A stretch of 64,000 nucleotides of DNA from Trueperaceae bacterium. Lineage in GTDB: Bacteria > Deinococcota > Deinococci > Deinococcales > Trueperaceae. The notes beneath the pieces were generated by a model. It worked only from the letters and a program-made list of their open reading frames with translations, had not been told where the DNA came from and did no database searches. Shown one piece after another: positions 46,852 to 56,794 of the stretch. The position numbers and the translations under genes are program-made. Positions within the stretch are counted from its first letter, which is position 1. The number at the start of each line of letters is the position of its first letter. The DNA is taken from assembly GCA_036381035.1 (NCBI GenBank), contig DASVDQ010000024.1:1-64000 (forward strand), read 5' to 3'.

Positions 46852-48711
46852 TCAACGCGGCGGCGCCTCCGCCAGTGGCGTGACCCGCGCCAGGGCGGCG
46901 GCCAGCGCGTAGGCCTGGCCGCGGTCGAGGGGGCCCGGCGGCGGGTCGGCGCGCCAGGCGAGGCCGCTGCCGTGGAGCGCCTCCCAGCCGTCGTCCGGCG
47001 GGCAGAACTCGAGCAGGCAGGCCGCCGCCTTGGTGACCGCGGCGGCGACCTCGGGCGTGAGCGGCGCGTCGGGCGCCGCCCGCGCCAGCGCGGCGTCGAC
47101 GATCGCCTGGCCGAGGTCGGGGCGCAGGTGGAAGCGGGTGGCCACGTTCGCGAGCAGGTAGGCGAACGAGAGCGTCGTGACGGGCGTGGCGAGGCCCGGG
47201 TCGTTGGCGTAGCCGCCCGTCGCCAGGCCCCGCGCGACGAGCGTGCGGAACGCCTCGTAGTGGGGGTGGTCGACGGGTCCGGCGGCGCGCCGCGGGCGCA
47301 CGTCGGGCAGGTAGGCTCCGCGCGCGGCGAGCCTCTCGCGCACCGCCGCCACGGTGGCGGGGTCGCGGGACGCGGTCTGCGGGCTCAGCCCCTCGCGCGC
47401 GGCCAGCGCCGCCGCCACGCCGGCGGCCTCGGCCATCGCCATCCCGAACGGGACGACGCGGGCGCTGGCGAACGCCACGGGGTCGTAGCCGGCGCTGCGC
47501 CCCACCACCCACAGGCCCGAAGGTCCTCCCGAGGGCACCATCATGCACAGGCGCCCGCCGTACATCTCGGGCACGCCCCACACGAACCCGGTGTCGTGCG
47601 GGGTCATCGACTGCGCGTCGAGCGGGTATCCCCCGGCGGCGACGTCCTGCGCGGTCACGCGGTTGTCGAGGACGTCGTCGGCCGTGAGGGTGCAGCGCGC
47701 CCTCAGGTGCCGGCTCTCGCGCACGTAGAGCCGCTCGGCGCCGCCGGCGAACACGGCACCCTCGAAGCCGGGCACGTGGTCCGCCAGGTACGCGACGATG
47801 CGGGGGCCCTCGTCCAGCCCGCGCCTCCTGCCCTCCTCGCGCGACGCCGGGTCGAGGGGGTCGATGCCGTAGAGCAGCAGGGCGTTGATGAGGACCGTGC
47901 CGTCCTCCTGGAGGCCGACGTTCAGCCCGCGCAGGCGCAGGTCGGCCCGGCTCGGCTGGTAGGCCGCCGGCACGCCGCCGAAGGGCCCCCACACGACGCG
48001 GTCCTTGGCGACGGCGTAGTCGCGCCCGCGGGCGCGCACGCCGGCGACCAGCTCCCGCCAGTCGACGCCGGCGACGCGCAGGACGAGGGTGTCGGCCATG
48101 CGCTGTCCGACCCCGTACGCCGACCAGCCCACGTCGAAGGGCGCGCCGGCGGCGGCCGCCAGGTCGGCGTCGCCGCTGCCGTCGATCACCTGGCCGGCGC
48201 CGACCTCGAACGCGCGCTCGTCGCCCGCCACGAACGCGAGGCCCGTGACGACGCCCGGCGCCGCGACGACGGGCTCGACCGCGCGCGCCGACCTCACGAC
48301 CCGCACGCCGGCGCCCTCCAGCAGGCGCTCGAACGCCTTCTCGGCGTCGGGCACGTCGAACGACTCGCCGCGCCCCACCAGGCGCCACCAGCGGTCGAAG
48401 AGGCCCAGCTGGTAGTCGTGGGGCTGGGTCTTGAGGTCGAGGACGTTGAGCTCGCCCAGTACGAACAGGCCGCCGACCCTGTCGTCGGGCGTGACGAGCA
48501 TCGTCTCTGCGCCCTCCTCCGCGGCCGCCACGGCGGCGGCGATCGCCTCCGGCTCGCTGCCGTAGACGACGACGTCGACGGCGATGCGGGTCGCCTCCCG
48601 CGCGCCGGCCGCCGCCGGACCGTCGTGGACTGGGGGCGCCGCGAGCGACCAGGCGGCGAGCGCGGCTAGGCACGCGCAGGCGAAGCGCGCGACCCATGCC
48701 CGGGGCCTCAA
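46852..48711 (-). CDS. Exported FAD-dependent oxidoreductase
   Basis: 619 residues. The N-terminus is a signal peptide (arginine-rich start, then FACACLAALAAWSLA). The FAD domain begins DVVVYGSEPEAIAAAVAA, a degenerate GxGxxG, with VIDGSGDADLAAAAGAP further on, matching the FAD_oxidored (PF12831-like) family. The start is TTG 48711, overlapping the glycosyltransferase stop (TTGA), with GGAGG 6 nt upstream. Substrate unknown. Confidence 0.78.
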   Translation of the reverse strand: MRPRAWVARFACACLAALAAWSLAAPPVHDGPAAAGAREATRIAVDVVVYGSEPEAIAAAVAAAEEGAETMLVTPDDRVGGLFVLGELNVLDLKTQPHDYQLGLFDRWWRLVGRGESFDVPDAEKAFERLLEGAGVRVVRSARAVEPVVAAPGVVTGLAFVAGDERAFEVGAGQVIDGSGDADLAAAAGAPFDVGWSAYGVGQRMADTLVLRVAGVDWRELVAGVRARGRDYAVAKDRVVWGPFGGVPAAYQPSRADLRLRGLNVGLQEDGTVLINALLLYGIDPLDPASREEGRRRGLDEGPRIVAYLADHVPGFEGAVFAGGAERLYVRESRHLRARCTLTADDVLDNRVTAQDVAAGGYPLDAQSMTPHDTGFVWGVPEMYGGRLCMMVPSGGPSGLWVVGRSAGYDPVAFASARVVPFGMAMAEAAGVAAALAAREGLSPQTASRDPATVAAVRERLAARGAYLPDVRPRRAAGPVDHPHYEAFRTLVARGLATGGYANDPGLATPVTTLSFAYLLANVATRFHLRPDLGQAIVDAALARAAPDAPLTPEVAAAVTKAAACLLEFCPPDDGWEALHGSGLAWRADPPPGPLDRGQAYALAAALARVTPLAEAPPR

Positions 48712-49871
48712 GCCCTGCCTCCCGCGGGCTCCTTGCGCACCAGCTCGGCCAGCACCGTGTCGGCGACGCGGTAGGCGGCGTCGGCGCGCCCGAGTCGGCG
48801 CGCCGCGGCGCGCATCGCCTCGAGCCGCTCGCGCTCGGCCAGTAGGCGCCCGAGCTTGAACGTGAGCGTCGACAGCGGCTCCGCGCTGAGGGCCGCGCCG
48901 TTCTCGAGCAGGACGGCGGCGTTCGCCTCCTCCTGCAGCGGGTAGGGGCTGACGAGGATCAGGGGCAGCCCGGCGGCGAGCGCCTCGCTGGAGGTCAGCC
49001 CGCCCGGCTTCGTCAGGACCAGGTCGGCGGCCGCCATGCGCGCGGGCACGTCGTCGACGTGGCCGTGCACGCGCACGCGCACGGGCCCGTCGGGCTCGAC
49101 GTAGCGCCGGCCCAGCCGCGCGAGCCGCTGGCTGCGGCCGGTGACGACCTCCACGTCGAGGGGCCAGCGCAGGCGCCTGAGCCGCTCCAGCACGCCGGAC
49201 AGGTCCTCCTCCTCGAGGCCGCCGGCCATGACGAGGAGGACGTCGCGGTCCTCGTGCAGCCCGAGCCGCGCCCGGGCCTCCGCCTTGCCGGGCAGGCGGG
49301 AGAAGGACGGGTCGACGGGGATGCCGGTGACGCGCACGCGATGCTCGTCGACGCCGGCGGAGACCAGGTGCACCTTCACCTCCTCGATCGCGACGAAGTA
49401 CCTGGCGATGCCCGGCTGCAGCCAGAGGCTGTGGGCGAAGAAGTCGGTGATGACCTCGGCCTGCGGCAGGGGCGCGCGGCGGCGCATGCGTCCCGCCATC
49501 ACCTCGGGGCCGAGGAAGTGCGTGTGCACGAGCGCGCGGGGGGCGAAGCGGTCGATGATGCGCGGCAGCTCGTAGGACAGCATGCGGACCACCCGCGCCC
49601 GCAGACGCCGCTGCTGCGAGAGGGCCTCTGTCGGGCGCCGGTCCATGCGGCGGCCGAGCCACTCGACGAGGTCGGGGACGCTGCGGACGAGCTCGAAGTA
49701 GGCCTGCCGGTAGAGGCGCCTGAACGGCGCCGCCGTGTGCTCGAGGAGGTCGACGTGGCGCGCCTGCGCCCCCCGCTCCAGCAGCGCCGACTCGAGGGCC
49801 CTGGCGCAGGCGACGTGCCCTCCGCCGATCGAAGCAGACAGCACCAGCACGCGCTCGCCCGACGCAGGCAC
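48708..49871 (-). CDS. GT28/MGDG-synthase-type glycosyltransferase
   Basis: 387 residues. The N-terminal motif VLSASIGGGHVACARAL is typical of MGDG synthase/UgtP enzymes acting on diacylglycerol. The donor-binding C-domain has VMAGGLEEEDL, LTKPGGLTSSEALAAGLPLILV and PYPLQEEANAA. It likely attaches a sugar to a membrane lipid; donor unknown. GTG 49871 follows TATGCT by 6 nt (minus strand of 49878-49883), leaderless. It overlaps the FAD oxidoreductase gene. Confidence 0.82.
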   Translation of the reverse strand: MPASGERVLVLSASIGGGHVACARALESALLERGAQARHVDLLEHTAAPFRRLYRQAYFELVRSVPDLVEWLGRRMDRRPTEALSQQRRLRARVVRMLSYELPRIIDRFAPRALVHTHFLGPEVMAGRMRRRAPLPQAEVITDFFAHSLWLQPGIARYFVAIEEVKVHLVSAGVDEHRVRVTGIPVDPSFSRLPGKAEARARLGLHEDRDVLLVMAGGLEEEDLSGVLERLRRLRWPLDVEVVTGRSQRLARLGRRYVEPDGPVRVRVHGHVDDVPARMAAADLVLTKPGGLTSSEALAAGLPLILVSPYPLQEEANAAVLLENGAALSAEPLSTLTFKLGRLLAERERLEAMRAAARRLGRADAAYRVADTVLAELVRKEPAGGRA

Positions 49872-49877
49872 CAGGCC

Positions 49878-49918
49878 AGCATAGCCGCAAGAGGCTCTCA
49901 GACGGCCGGTGTTAGCAT
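49878..49918. promoter_or_regulatory. Divergent promoters of the glycosyltransferase and lipoprotein genes
   Basis: Minus strand TATGCT (49878-49883) serves the glycosyltransferase. Plus strand TAGCAT (49913-49918) serves the lipoprotein, leaving a short leader with GGAGG. Confidence 0.5.
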
Positions 49919-49934
49919 GCTGCGCGGAGGTCAC

Positions 49935-51014
49935 ATGCGCTCTAGGACACTGCTCTGCCTCTCGATACTGGCCACGGTGCTGGTCGCGTGCGAGCCGGAG
50001 GCGGAGCGCAGCGCCTCCGACGTGTTCCTCTACGGCGACGAGCCCCGTCGCCTGACGTTCTTCTACGGCGGGCCCGGCGAGCTGGGGTACGAGGGCGGCA
50101 CGCTGGAGCTCGAGGACGCCCCGGCCGACGACGAGCGCCGCGCCGCCGACGTCAGCGTGCGGAGCGCCCTGCTCGTCGACGGCGAGCCCTACCTCAGCGC
50201 CCCGCTCGAGCCGCTCGACGAGCCGCCTGCCGCCGCCGTGCGCATCCCGCTCACGACCGACATGCAGCTCACCGTGAACCATGACGTGGGCGAGGTCGTC
50301 TACTACGACGGCAGCAGCTACCTGACGCTGGTGGAGGACGGCTCGCCCGGCGTGACGCAGCGCGTGGTGCCGCGACCGCGCCTCAACGAGCTGCGCGGGC
50401 TGGGCCAGCTCACGAACGAGGAGGCCGACGCGCTGGCCGCCGCGCTCGAGGAGCGCGGGCCGTTCGTGCTCGTCGAGCTCGACGAGTCCACGCTGCCCCC
50501 CCACCCGATCGACGGCCTGGCCGAGCAGCGCCGCACCGGGCTCTACGTGCAGTCGAGCATCGCCACCGACGAGGAGGCGTTCCGCCCCTCGCCCCGGCAG
50601 CTCGCGTGGGAGGTCGTCGCCAGCGGCACGCAGGCGACCGGCGTGGAGGCGCCGCGCTTCGAGCTGATCGCGACGCGGCAGCAGCTCGTCTCGTTCTGGT
50701 CGCGCGTGCACGCCAGCCAGCTGCAGCCGCCGCCCCTCCCCGACGCCGACCTCTCGCGCGAGACCCTCGTGGCGATCTTCCAGGGCCGGCAGCCCACCGG
50801 CGGCTACTCCGTGCAGGCGCGCCGCGTCTCCGAGGAGCAGGGGGAGCTCTACGTCGACGTCGAGTTCGTCGAGCCGGCCCCCGGGGCCGCCACCACGCAG
50901 GCCGTGACGAGCCCGTGGACGCTGGTGCGCGTGCTGCGCAGCGGCTACCCGGTGGCGTGGATCAGGGACGTCTCCGACGGCACGCTCGTGGGGGTGGCGC
51001 GGCGTACGGAGTGA
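49935..51014 (+). CDS. Lipoprotein with a PrcB-like C-terminal domain
   Basis: 359 residues. A short signal with lipobox LVAC at about residues 14-17 anchors it outside the membrane. The middle (about 30-240) is beta-rich with no recognised family. The C-terminal 110 residues resemble the PrcB protease-complex domain, with IFQGRQPTGGYSVQARRV and the closing TSPWTLVRVLRSG. ATG 49935 is 4 nt after GGAGG. It is divergent from the glycosyltransferase. Confidence 0.65.
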   Translation: MRSRTLLCLSILATVLVACEPEAERSASDVFLYGDEPRRLTFFYGGPGELGYEGGTLELEDAPADDERRAADVSVRSALLVDGEPYLSAPLEPLDEPPAAAVRIPLTTDMQLTVNHDVGEVVYYDGSSYLTLVEDGSPGVTQRVVPRPRLNELRGLGQLTNEEADALAAALEERGPFVLVELDESTLPPHPIDGLAEQRRTGLYVQSSIATDEEAFRPSPRQLAWEVVASGTQATGVEAPRFELIATRQQLVSFWSRVHASQLQPPPLPDADLSRETLVAIFQGRQPTGGYSVQARRVSEEQGELYVDVEFVEPAPGAATTQAVTSPWTLVRVLRSGYPVAWIRDVSDGTLVGVARRTE

Positions 51015-51095
51015 GCGCCCTGGGCCCACGGCCGGAGCGCGGCGCCGCCGAAGGGCGGCCCGCCGCTCGCCCGACCTGCGCCGCTCGCGGCCCCC

Positions 51096-52244
51096 TCAGG
51101 TCAGCTCGGCCGGCATGAACAGCCGGCGGTACTCGTCGTTCGCGTAGCGGTCCGTCATGCCAGAGAGGTAGTCGGCCAGGGCGCGGTCGATGCCGTGCTG
51201 CTCGGCCTGGCGCTGCACCTCCGGCGGCAGCATCGCCGACGTCTCGCGGTAGGCGCCGAAGAGGCGCTCGAGGATCAGGCGCGCCTTGCGCGACATGCGT
51301 ATCAGCCGGTAGTGGAAGTAGAAGTTCTGGTAGAGGAAGCCCTTGAGCTCCCTGAGCCTGGCGGCCATGCCCTCGGAGGGCCCGAGCAGCTTCTCGGGGT
51401 GGGAGCGGACGTCCTGCAGCGTCCTCACCCCCGCGTCCTCCAGGCGCGCGTGCGTGGCGGTGACGACGTCCGTTATCACGTCGCCGAGCAGCTCCCGCTG
51501 CAGCGTGTACCTGTCGTACTTGGTGAAGCCCGCCGGGTCCATGCCCAGGCGCGCCATGAGCTCGCCCACCAGGGGCACCTCGTAGATCTGCTGCGGCGTG
51601 AGGTGGCCGGAGCGCAGGCCGTCGTCGAGGTCGTGGGCGTTGTAGGCGACCTCGTCGGCGACGTTGACGACCTGCGCCTCGAGCGACGGCTGGGCGTCCG
51701 GCTCCCAGTCGGGGTCGGGCACGTCGTACTCGGTCTCGTGCTTCATGATCCCCTCGAGCGTCTCCCAGGTCAGGTTCAGGCCGGGGAAGCCGGGGTAGCG
51801 CCGCTCGAGCTGCGTGACGATGCGCAGGCTCTGGCGGTTGTGGTCGAAGCCGCCGCTGTCCCTCATCAGGTCGTCCAGGGCCTTCTCGCCCGAGTGGCCG
51901 AACGGCGGGTGCCCCAGGTCGTGCGCCAGCGCGATCGTCTCGGCGAGGTCCTCGTTGAGACCCAGGGCGCGGGCGATGCTCGTCGCGACCTGCGCGACCT
52001 CGAGCGTGTGCGTCAGGCGCGTGCGGTAGTAGTCGCCCTCGTAGTTGACGAAGACCTGGGTCTTGTACTCGAGGCGCCGGAACGCGCTGGTGTGCAGCAC
52101 CCGGTCCCTGTCCTTCTGGAACGCCGTGCGGTACGCGCTCTCCGCCTCGGGGTGGATGCGACCGCGGGACTCGGCGGCGAGGGTGGCGTAGGGCGCCAGC
52201 GTCGCCCTCTCGTTCCGCTCGAGCTGCTCCCTGGTCACGAGCAT
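51096..52244 (-). CDS. dgt: Deoxyguanosinetriphosphate triphosphohydrolase-like protein
   Basis: 382 residues. HD-domain enzyme hydrolysing dGTP to deoxyguanosine and triphosphate. The N-terminal box is [11 protein letters not shown], the HD core is [17 protein letters not shown] and [16 protein letters not shown], and further metal-site residues are in [15 protein letters not shown]. The ATG at 52244 has no Shine-Dalgarno; a -10 (TACCAT on the minus strand) ends 10 nt upstream. It shares that promoter with the phosphatase. Confidence 0.93.
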   Translation of the reverse strand: MLVTREQLERNERATLAPYATLAAESRGRIHPEAESAYRTAFQKDRDRVLHTSAFRRLEYKTQVFVNYEGDYYRTRLTHTLEVAQVATSIARALGLNEDLAETIALAHDLGHPPFGHSGEKALDDLMRDSGGFDHNRQSLRIVTQLERRYPGFPGLNLTWETLEGIMKHETEYDVPDPDWEPDAQPSLEAQVVNVADEVAYNAHDLDDGLRSGHLTPQQIYEVPLVGELMARLGMDPAGFTKYDRYTLQRELLGDVITDVVTATHARLEDAGVRTLQDVRSHPEKLLGPSEGMAARLRELKGFLYQNFYFHYRLIRMSRKARLILERLFGAYRETSAMLPPEVQRQAEQHGIDRALADYLSGMTDRYANDEYRRLFMPAELT

Positions 52245-52253
52245 GGCGGCTGG

Positions 52254-52260
52254 TATGGTA
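52254..52260. promoter_or_regulatory. Overlapping divergent -10 elements (dgt / HisN-like)
   Basis: The plus strand TATGGT (52254-52259) is 8 nt before ATG 52268; the minus strand of 52255-52260 reads TACCAT, 10 nt before ATG 52244. They sit in the near-palindrome TGGTATGGTACCA. Confidence 0.5.
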
Positions 52261-52267
52261 CCACCGC

Positions 52268-53056
52268 ATGGACCTCTCCCGGGCCCTCGGCGTGTGCCTC
52301 GAGGCCGTCCACGACGCGGGTCGTCTGACCTTGGGGTACTTCGGCCGGGCTCTCGAGGCGCGCCTCAAGGACGACCGCTCGCCGGTGACCGAGGCCGACG
52401 TCAGGGCCGAGGAGCTGATCCGCGCGCGGCTCGAGGCGGCCTTCCCCGACCACGGGATCGTGGGCGAGGAGCACGGCGTCACGAACGAGGGCGCCGCGGC
52501 GCGCTGGTACGTGGACCCCATCGACGGCACCAAGGCCTTCGTGCGCGGCGTGCCGCTCTACGGCGTGCTGCTCGCCCTGGAGGTCGAGGGCGAGGTCGTC
52601 GTCGGCGCGGCGGGCTTCCCCGCGCTGGGGGAGACCGTCTACGCCGTCAAGGGCGGCGGCGCCTACCTCGACGGGCGCCCGGTGCGGGTGAGGGAGACGG
52701 CGAGCCTGGCGGAGGCGCTCGTGTCGTTCACCGACGCCTACGCGTTCGAGCGCGCCGGCCTGGGCGACGCCTGGCGCCGGCTGATGGCCGCCGCCTACCA
52801 CCGGCCCGGCTGGGGCGACGCCTACGGGCACGCCTGCGTGGCCACCGGCCGCGCCGAGGTGATGATCGACCCGGTGCTGGCGCCGCACGACGCTGGTCCC
52901 TTCGGCGTGATCCTGCGCGAGGCCGGAGGCTACTTCGGGGACCTGCGGGGCAACGAGGGCATCCACGGCGGCGCCGGCCTGTCGTGCACGCTCGGCCTGC
53001 TGCCGCAGGTCCTCGCGCTGCTGGACGTCGGCGGGGGGAGCCCGGCGGTATCCTGA
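52268..53056 (+). CDS. Inositol-monophosphatase-family phosphatase, HisN-like
   Basis: 262 residues. Metal-binding motifs are complete: [24 protein letters not shown] and [21 protein letters not shown]. The [12 protein letters not shown] form is that of histidinol-phosphate phosphatases of the IMPase fold (HisN), so a histidine biosynthesis role is plausible but unproven. It is followed closely by ispG, which has its own -10 at the very end of this gene. Confidence 0.82.
   Translation: MDLSRALGVCLEAVHDAGRLTLGYFGRALEARLKDDRSPVTEADVRAEELIRARLEAAFPDHGIVGEEHGVTNEGAAARWYVDPIDGTKAFVRGVPLYGVLLALEVEGEVVVGAAGFPALGETVYAVKGGGAYLDGRPVRVRETASLAEALVSFTDAYAFERAGLGDAWRRLMAAAYHRPGWGDAYGHACVATGRAEVMIDPVLAPHDAGPFGVILREAGGYFGDLRGNEGIHGGAGLSCTLGLLPQVLALLDVGGGSPAVS
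53049..53054 (+). promoter_or_regulatory. -10 element of ispG, overlapping the upstream stop codon
   Basis: TATCCT ends 7 nt before the GTG of ispG; the last T is the first base of the preceding TGA stop. No Shine-Dalgarno follows. Confidence 0.4.
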
Positions 53057-53061
53057 GCCGC

Positions 53062-54327
53062 GTGGAGCTGACCCTCAGGCGCAGCACGCCGACGACCTGG
53101 GTGGGCCGCGTGCCCATCGGCAGCGGTCACCCCGTCGTGGTGCAGAGCATGACGAACACCGACACGGCCGACGCTGAGGCGACGGCGCTCCAGGTCTTCG
53201 ACCTGTGGCGCGCCGGCAGCGAGCTCGTGCGCGTCACGGTGAACAACGACGCCGCGGCGCGGGCCGTGCCGGAGATCAGGCGGCGGCTCGACGACATGGG
53301 CGCCGACGTGCCCCTGGTGGGCGACTTCCACTTCAACGGCCACAGGCTGCTCGTCGACCACCCCGACATGGCCGCGGCGCTCGACAAGTACCGCGTCAAC
53401 CCCGGCAACGTCGGCCCCAAGCGCCGCCACGACGAGAACTTCGCGACGATCGTCGACGTCGCCATGCAGCACGGCAAGCCGCTGCGCATCGGCGTGAACT
53501 GGGGCTCGCTCGACCAGGAGCTCCTCACGGCGATGATGGACGAGAACGCGCGCCGGGAGGAGCCCTGGGAGGCCCGCGAGGTCCTCATCGAGGCGATGAT
53601 CAGGAGCGCGCTCACGAGCGCCGAGCTGGCCGAGGCGCGGGGCCTGCCGCACGACCGCATCGTGCTCTCCGCCAAGGTCTCGGGGGTCCGCGACCTGTGG
53701 GACGTCTACCGCCGGCTGGCAGCCCGCTGCGACTACCCGCTGCACCTGGGCCTCACCGAGGCCGGCATGGGCGTGCGCGGCGCGGTGGCCAGCGCCGCGG
53801 CCCTCACGCCGCTCCTCGCCGACGGCATCGGCGACACGATCCGCGTGTCGCTCACGCCCGACCCGGGCGCGCCGCGCGAGCGCGAGGTCGAGGTGGCGCG
53901 CGAGGTGCTGCAGGCCCTCGACCTGAGGCGTTACGCGCCCAGCGTCACGGCCTGCCCCGGCTGCGGCCGCACCACCAGCACGCTGTTCCAGGAGCTGGCG
54001 CGCGACGTCCAGGCGTACATCAAGGAGCAGATGCCCGTGTGGCGCGAGCGCTACCCGGGCGTCGAGGACCTGCGCGTCGCGGTGATGGGCTGCGTCGTGA
54101 ACGGCCCGGGCGAGTCGAAGCACGCCGACATCGGCATCAGCCTGCCGGGCACGGGCGAGTCGCCGCGCGCGCCGGTCTACCAGGACGGCAGGCTCGTGGC
54201 CACGCTCCAGGGCGAGGAGATCGTGCCGCGCTTCACGGCGATGCTCGAGGAGTACGTCAGGCGCCGCTTCGGGCCGCGCGGACAGGGGGTCGAGCCGGCG
54301 ACCCGGCCCGCCGAGGCGCCGCGGTGA
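53062..54327 (+). CDS. ispG: 4-hydroxy-3-methylbut-2-enyl diphosphate synthase
   Basis: 421 residues. The penultimate MEP-pathway enzyme making isoprenoid precursors. N-terminal TIM barrel with [18 protein letters not shown] and [16 protein letters not shown]-terminal 4Fe-4S domain with [13 protein letters not shown] and the second Cys in [16 protein letters not shown]. Cluster ligands are all present. GTG 53062. It overlaps the adenosyltransferase gene by 4 nt (GTGA). Confidence 0.96.
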   Translation: MELTLRRSTPTTWVGRVPIGSGHPVVVQSMTNTDTADAEATALQVFDLWRAGSELVRVTVNNDAAARAVPEIRRRLDDMGADVPLVGDFHFNGHRLLVDHPDMAAALDKYRVNPGNVGPKRRHDENFATIVDVAMQHGKPLRIGVNWGSLDQELLTAMMDENARREEPWEAREVLIEAMIRSALTSAELAEARGLPHDRIVLSAKVSGVRDLWDVYRRLAARCDYPLHLGLTEAGMGVRGAVASAAALTPLLADGIGDTIRVSLTPDPGAPREREVEVAREVLQALDLRRYAPSVTACPGCGRTTSTLFQELARDVQAYIKEQMPVWRERYPGVEDLRVAVMGCVVNGPGESKHADIGISLPGTGESPRAPVYQDGRLVATLQGEEIVPRFTAMLEEYVRRRFGPRGQGVEPATRPAEAPR

Positions 54328-54896
54328 AGGTCTACACGCGCACCGGCGACGACGGCACGACGGCCCTGTTCGGCGGGGGGCGCGTGCCGAAGGACGACCT
54401 CCGGGTCGCGGCCTACGGGTCCGTCGACGAGGCGAACTCGGCTCTCGGGCTGGCGCGCGCGTCGCTCGCCTCCGAGCCGGAGGGCTCCCCGCTGCGCGCC
54501 CTCGACGACGACCTGCAGGCCCTGCAGGCGCTCCTCTTCGACCTCGGCGCCGACCTGGCCACGCCCTTGGGCACCAAGGCGCGCTCCCACGTCACGCCGG
54601 TCGACGCGGCGGACGTCGAGCGCCTCGAGGGGCTCATCGACACCTACAGCGAGGAGCTGCCGCCGCTGAGGAGCTTCGTGCTGCCGGCCGGCACGCCCGC
54701 CGCCGCCGCGCTGCACCTGGCGCGGTCGGTGGTGAGGCGGGCCGAGCGCGACACGCTGGCGCTGTCCCGCCGCGACGAGGTGAACCCGCGGGCCCTCGTG
54801 GTGCTGAACCGCCTCTCCGACCTGCTCTTCACGCTGGCCAGGGTCGCGAACGTGCGCGCCGGCGTGGAGGAGGTCAGGTGGACGCCGCGTCGGTGA
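54324..54896 (+). CDS. Cob(I)alamin adenosyltransferase (PduO/MMAB type)
   Basis: 190 residues. It transfers adenosyl from ATP to cob(I)alamin. Characteristic N-terminal [31 protein letters not shown], the C-terminal [15 protein letters not shown] and [15 protein letters not shown]. Coupled to ispG by overlap GTGA. No cobalamin synthesis genes are near. Confidence 0.93.
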   Translation: MKVYTRTGDDGTTALFGGGRVPKDDLRVAAYGSVDEANSALGLARASLASEPEGSPLRALDDDLQALQALLFDLGADLATPLGTKARSHVTPVDAADVERLEGLIDTYSEELPPLRSFVLPAGTPAAAALHLARSVVRRAERDTLALSRRDEVNPRALVVLNRLSDLLFTLARVANVRAGVEEVRWTPRR

Positions 54897-54978
54897 GCGA
54901 CCGGGCCAGGGGGCGACCCGGGGACGGTGGGGCCGGCTCCGGCGGGTTCGCCGGGGACCGTGCCGGTCCGTCGACGCC

Positions 54979-56019
54979 CTAGGCCCCGCGCCGCGCGGCG
55001 AGGCCGCGGCACAGGCGCCCCGGGAGCGCGGGGCCCTCGTAGACGAACGCCGTGTAGACCTGCACCAGCGTCGCGCCGGCCGCCAGGCGCTCCGCCACGT
55101 CGGACGCGTCCCACACCCCGCCCACCGACACGAGCGGCAGACGCGTCGCCGAGGCCAGCGTCCGCAGCGCCGCCAGGGCCCGCGGCGCCAGCGGCCGGCC
55201 GGAGAGGCCGCCCTGCTCGGGGGCGTGAGGCGAGCGCAGCGGCGGACGCGACGTCGTCGTGTTCGTCGCCACGATGCCGGCGGCGCCCTCCTCCTCGGCG
55301 GCGCGAGCGGCGGCGGCCAGCCCCTCGTCCGGGAGGTCGGGCGCCAGCTTCACCAGTACCGGCTTCTCGCCGCGCTGGCTCGCGACCGCGCGCGCCGCGC
55401 GCAGCACGGACCGGAGTGGCCCAGCGGCCTGCAGGTCCCGCAGGCCCGGCGTGTTCGGCGACGAGACGTTGAGCACCAGGTAGTCCGCGGCGTCCCACAC
55501 GGCGCGTAGCGCCCTGGCGTAGTCCTCCGGCGCCTCCTCGTCAGGCACCGCACGCGACCTCCCGACGTTCACGCCCACGGGCGGCAGCCGGTCGCCGTGG
55601 GCCTCCTTCGCGCGCAGGACGTGCCGGGCCAGCGCGGCGGCGCCGCCGTTGTTGAAGCCCATGCGGTTGATGAGCGCCTCGTCCTCGACGAGCCGGAACA
55701 GGCGCGGGCGCGGGTTGCCCGGCTGGGGGAGGGCCGTGACCGTGCCGACCTCGACGGAGCCGAAGCCCAGCGCCGCCAGCGCCGGCACCGCGACGCCGTC
55801 CTTGTCGAGGCCGGCGGCCAGGCCCACGGGGTTGGGGAAGGTGAGGCCGAAGGCGCGGGTCTGCAGGGCCGGGTCGTCCGCGCCGCGGGCGAACGAGCCC
55901 AGCGCGCGCAGGGCCAGGCGCGAGCGCGAGGCCAGGGCCAGTCCCCGCATCGTCAGCTCGTGGGCGCGCTCCGCTCCCAGGCGGAACAGCGCGGGACGCG
56001 CCAGGCGGTAGAGGTCCAC
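54979..56019 (-). CDS. pyrD: Dihydroorotate dehydrogenase (quinone), class 2
   Basis: 346 residues. Membrane-associated flavoprotein oxidising dihydroorotate and reducing quinone. The N-terminal helix pair (about 1-50) inserts in the membrane, typical of class 2. FMN/substrate site: GFGSVEVGTVTALPQPGNPRPR, RMGFNNGG, and the catalytic Ser in NVSSPNTPGLRDLQ. GTG 56019 lies 4 nt after the upstream SDR stop, same operon. Confidence 0.95.
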   Translation of the reverse strand: MDLYRLARPALFRLGAERAHELTMRGLALASRSRLALRALGSFARGADDPALQTRAFGLTFPNPVGLAAGLDKDGVAVPALAALGFGSVEVGTVTALPQPGNPRPRLFRLVEDEALINRMGFNNGGAAALARHVLRAKEAHGDRLPPVGVNVGRSRAVPDEEAPEDYARALRAVWDAADYLVLNVSSPNTPGLRDLQAAGPLRSVLRAARAVASQRGEKPVLVKLAPDLPDEGLAAAARAAEEEGAAGIVATNTTTSRPPLRSPHAPEQGGLSGRPLAPRALAALRTLASATRLPLVSVGGVWDASDVAERLAAGATLVQVYTAFVYEGPALPGRLCRGLAARRGA

Positions 56020-56023
56020 GCCC

Positions 56024-56758
56024 TCAGCCGCGGCGCGGCTGCGTGGGCCTGATCTCGACCTTGCTGGGCAGCGTCCTGTGCGGCATGTGGTAGAGGTAGA
56101 GCACGGTGGCGGCGATGTCCTCCGGCTGGATCTTCCAGGCGTCGGCCTCGGTGACCCGGCGGTCGTTGAAGCCCGTGGCCACCGACCCGGGCAGGACCGT
56201 GCTGACGCGCACGCCGCGCTCGCGCAGGTCGAGCATCGCCGCCTGCGTGAAGCCCACGAGGCCGAACTTGCTGGCGTTGTAGGCGGCGCCGCCGGCGAAG
56301 AAGTTGATGCCGGCGAGGCTGGCGATCGTGACGATCATGCCGCGCGTGCGCAGCAGCGCGGGCACGGCGGCCTTGAACCCGTAGAAGACGCCCGTGAGGT
56401 TCGTGTCGATGACCCGCGACCACTGCTCGGGCTCGAGCTCGTCGACCGGCGCGAACACGCCGATGCCGGCGTTGGCCACGAACAGGTCGAGCCGCCCGAG
56501 CTCGCGCTCGACCCGCGCCACCGCCGCCTGCTGGGCGGGGAGGTCCCTGACGTCGAACGGCACGGCCAGCACGCGTCCGGGGTGCTCGCGGCCCAGGCGC
56601 TCCGCGACGCCCTCTAGGCGGCCGGCGTCGCGCCCGTTGACGGCCACGGCCATGCCCTCGGCCAGCAGCGCCTCGGCGATCGCGAGCCCGATGCCGCGGC
56701 TCGCGCCGGTGACGAGGGCGACCTCCTGGACGTCGTTCCCCTGGCTCGAGCGGGCCAT
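56024..56758 (-). CDS. SDR-family oxidoreductase
   Basis: 244 residues. The dinucleotide loop is TGASRGIG at residue 17, NAGIG, catalytic Ser in IASLAG and YNASK. The C-terminal segment (LYHMPHRTLPSKVEIRPT) is typical of SDRs annotated as 3-oxoacyl-ACP reductase-like; substrate unknown. ATG 56758 lies 5 nt after TAGCCT (minus strand 56764-56769). Followed by pyrD. Confidence 0.83.
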   Translation of the reverse strand: MARSSQGNDVQEVALVTGASRGIGLAIAEALLAEGMAVAVNGRDAGRLEGVAERLGREHPGRVLAVPFDVRDLPAQQAAVARVERELGRLDLFVANAGIGVFAPVDELEPEQWSRVIDTNLTGVFYGFKAAVPALLRTRGMIVTIASLAGINFFAGGAAYNASKFGLVGFTQAAMLDLRERGVRVSTVLPGSVATGFNDRRVTEADAWKIQPEDIAATVLYLYHMPHRTLPSKVEIRPTQPRRG

Positions 56759-56763
56759 GCCGA

Positions 56764-56787
56764 AGGCTAACACGGCCCTGTTACACT
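56764..56787. promoter_or_regulatory. Divergent leaderless promoters (SDR / histidine phosphatase)
   Basis: Minus strand TAGCCT (56764-56769), 5 nt before ATG 56758; plus strand TACACT (56782-56787), 7 nt before GTG 56795. Confidence 0.5.
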
Positions 56788-56794
56788 CGCTCAC

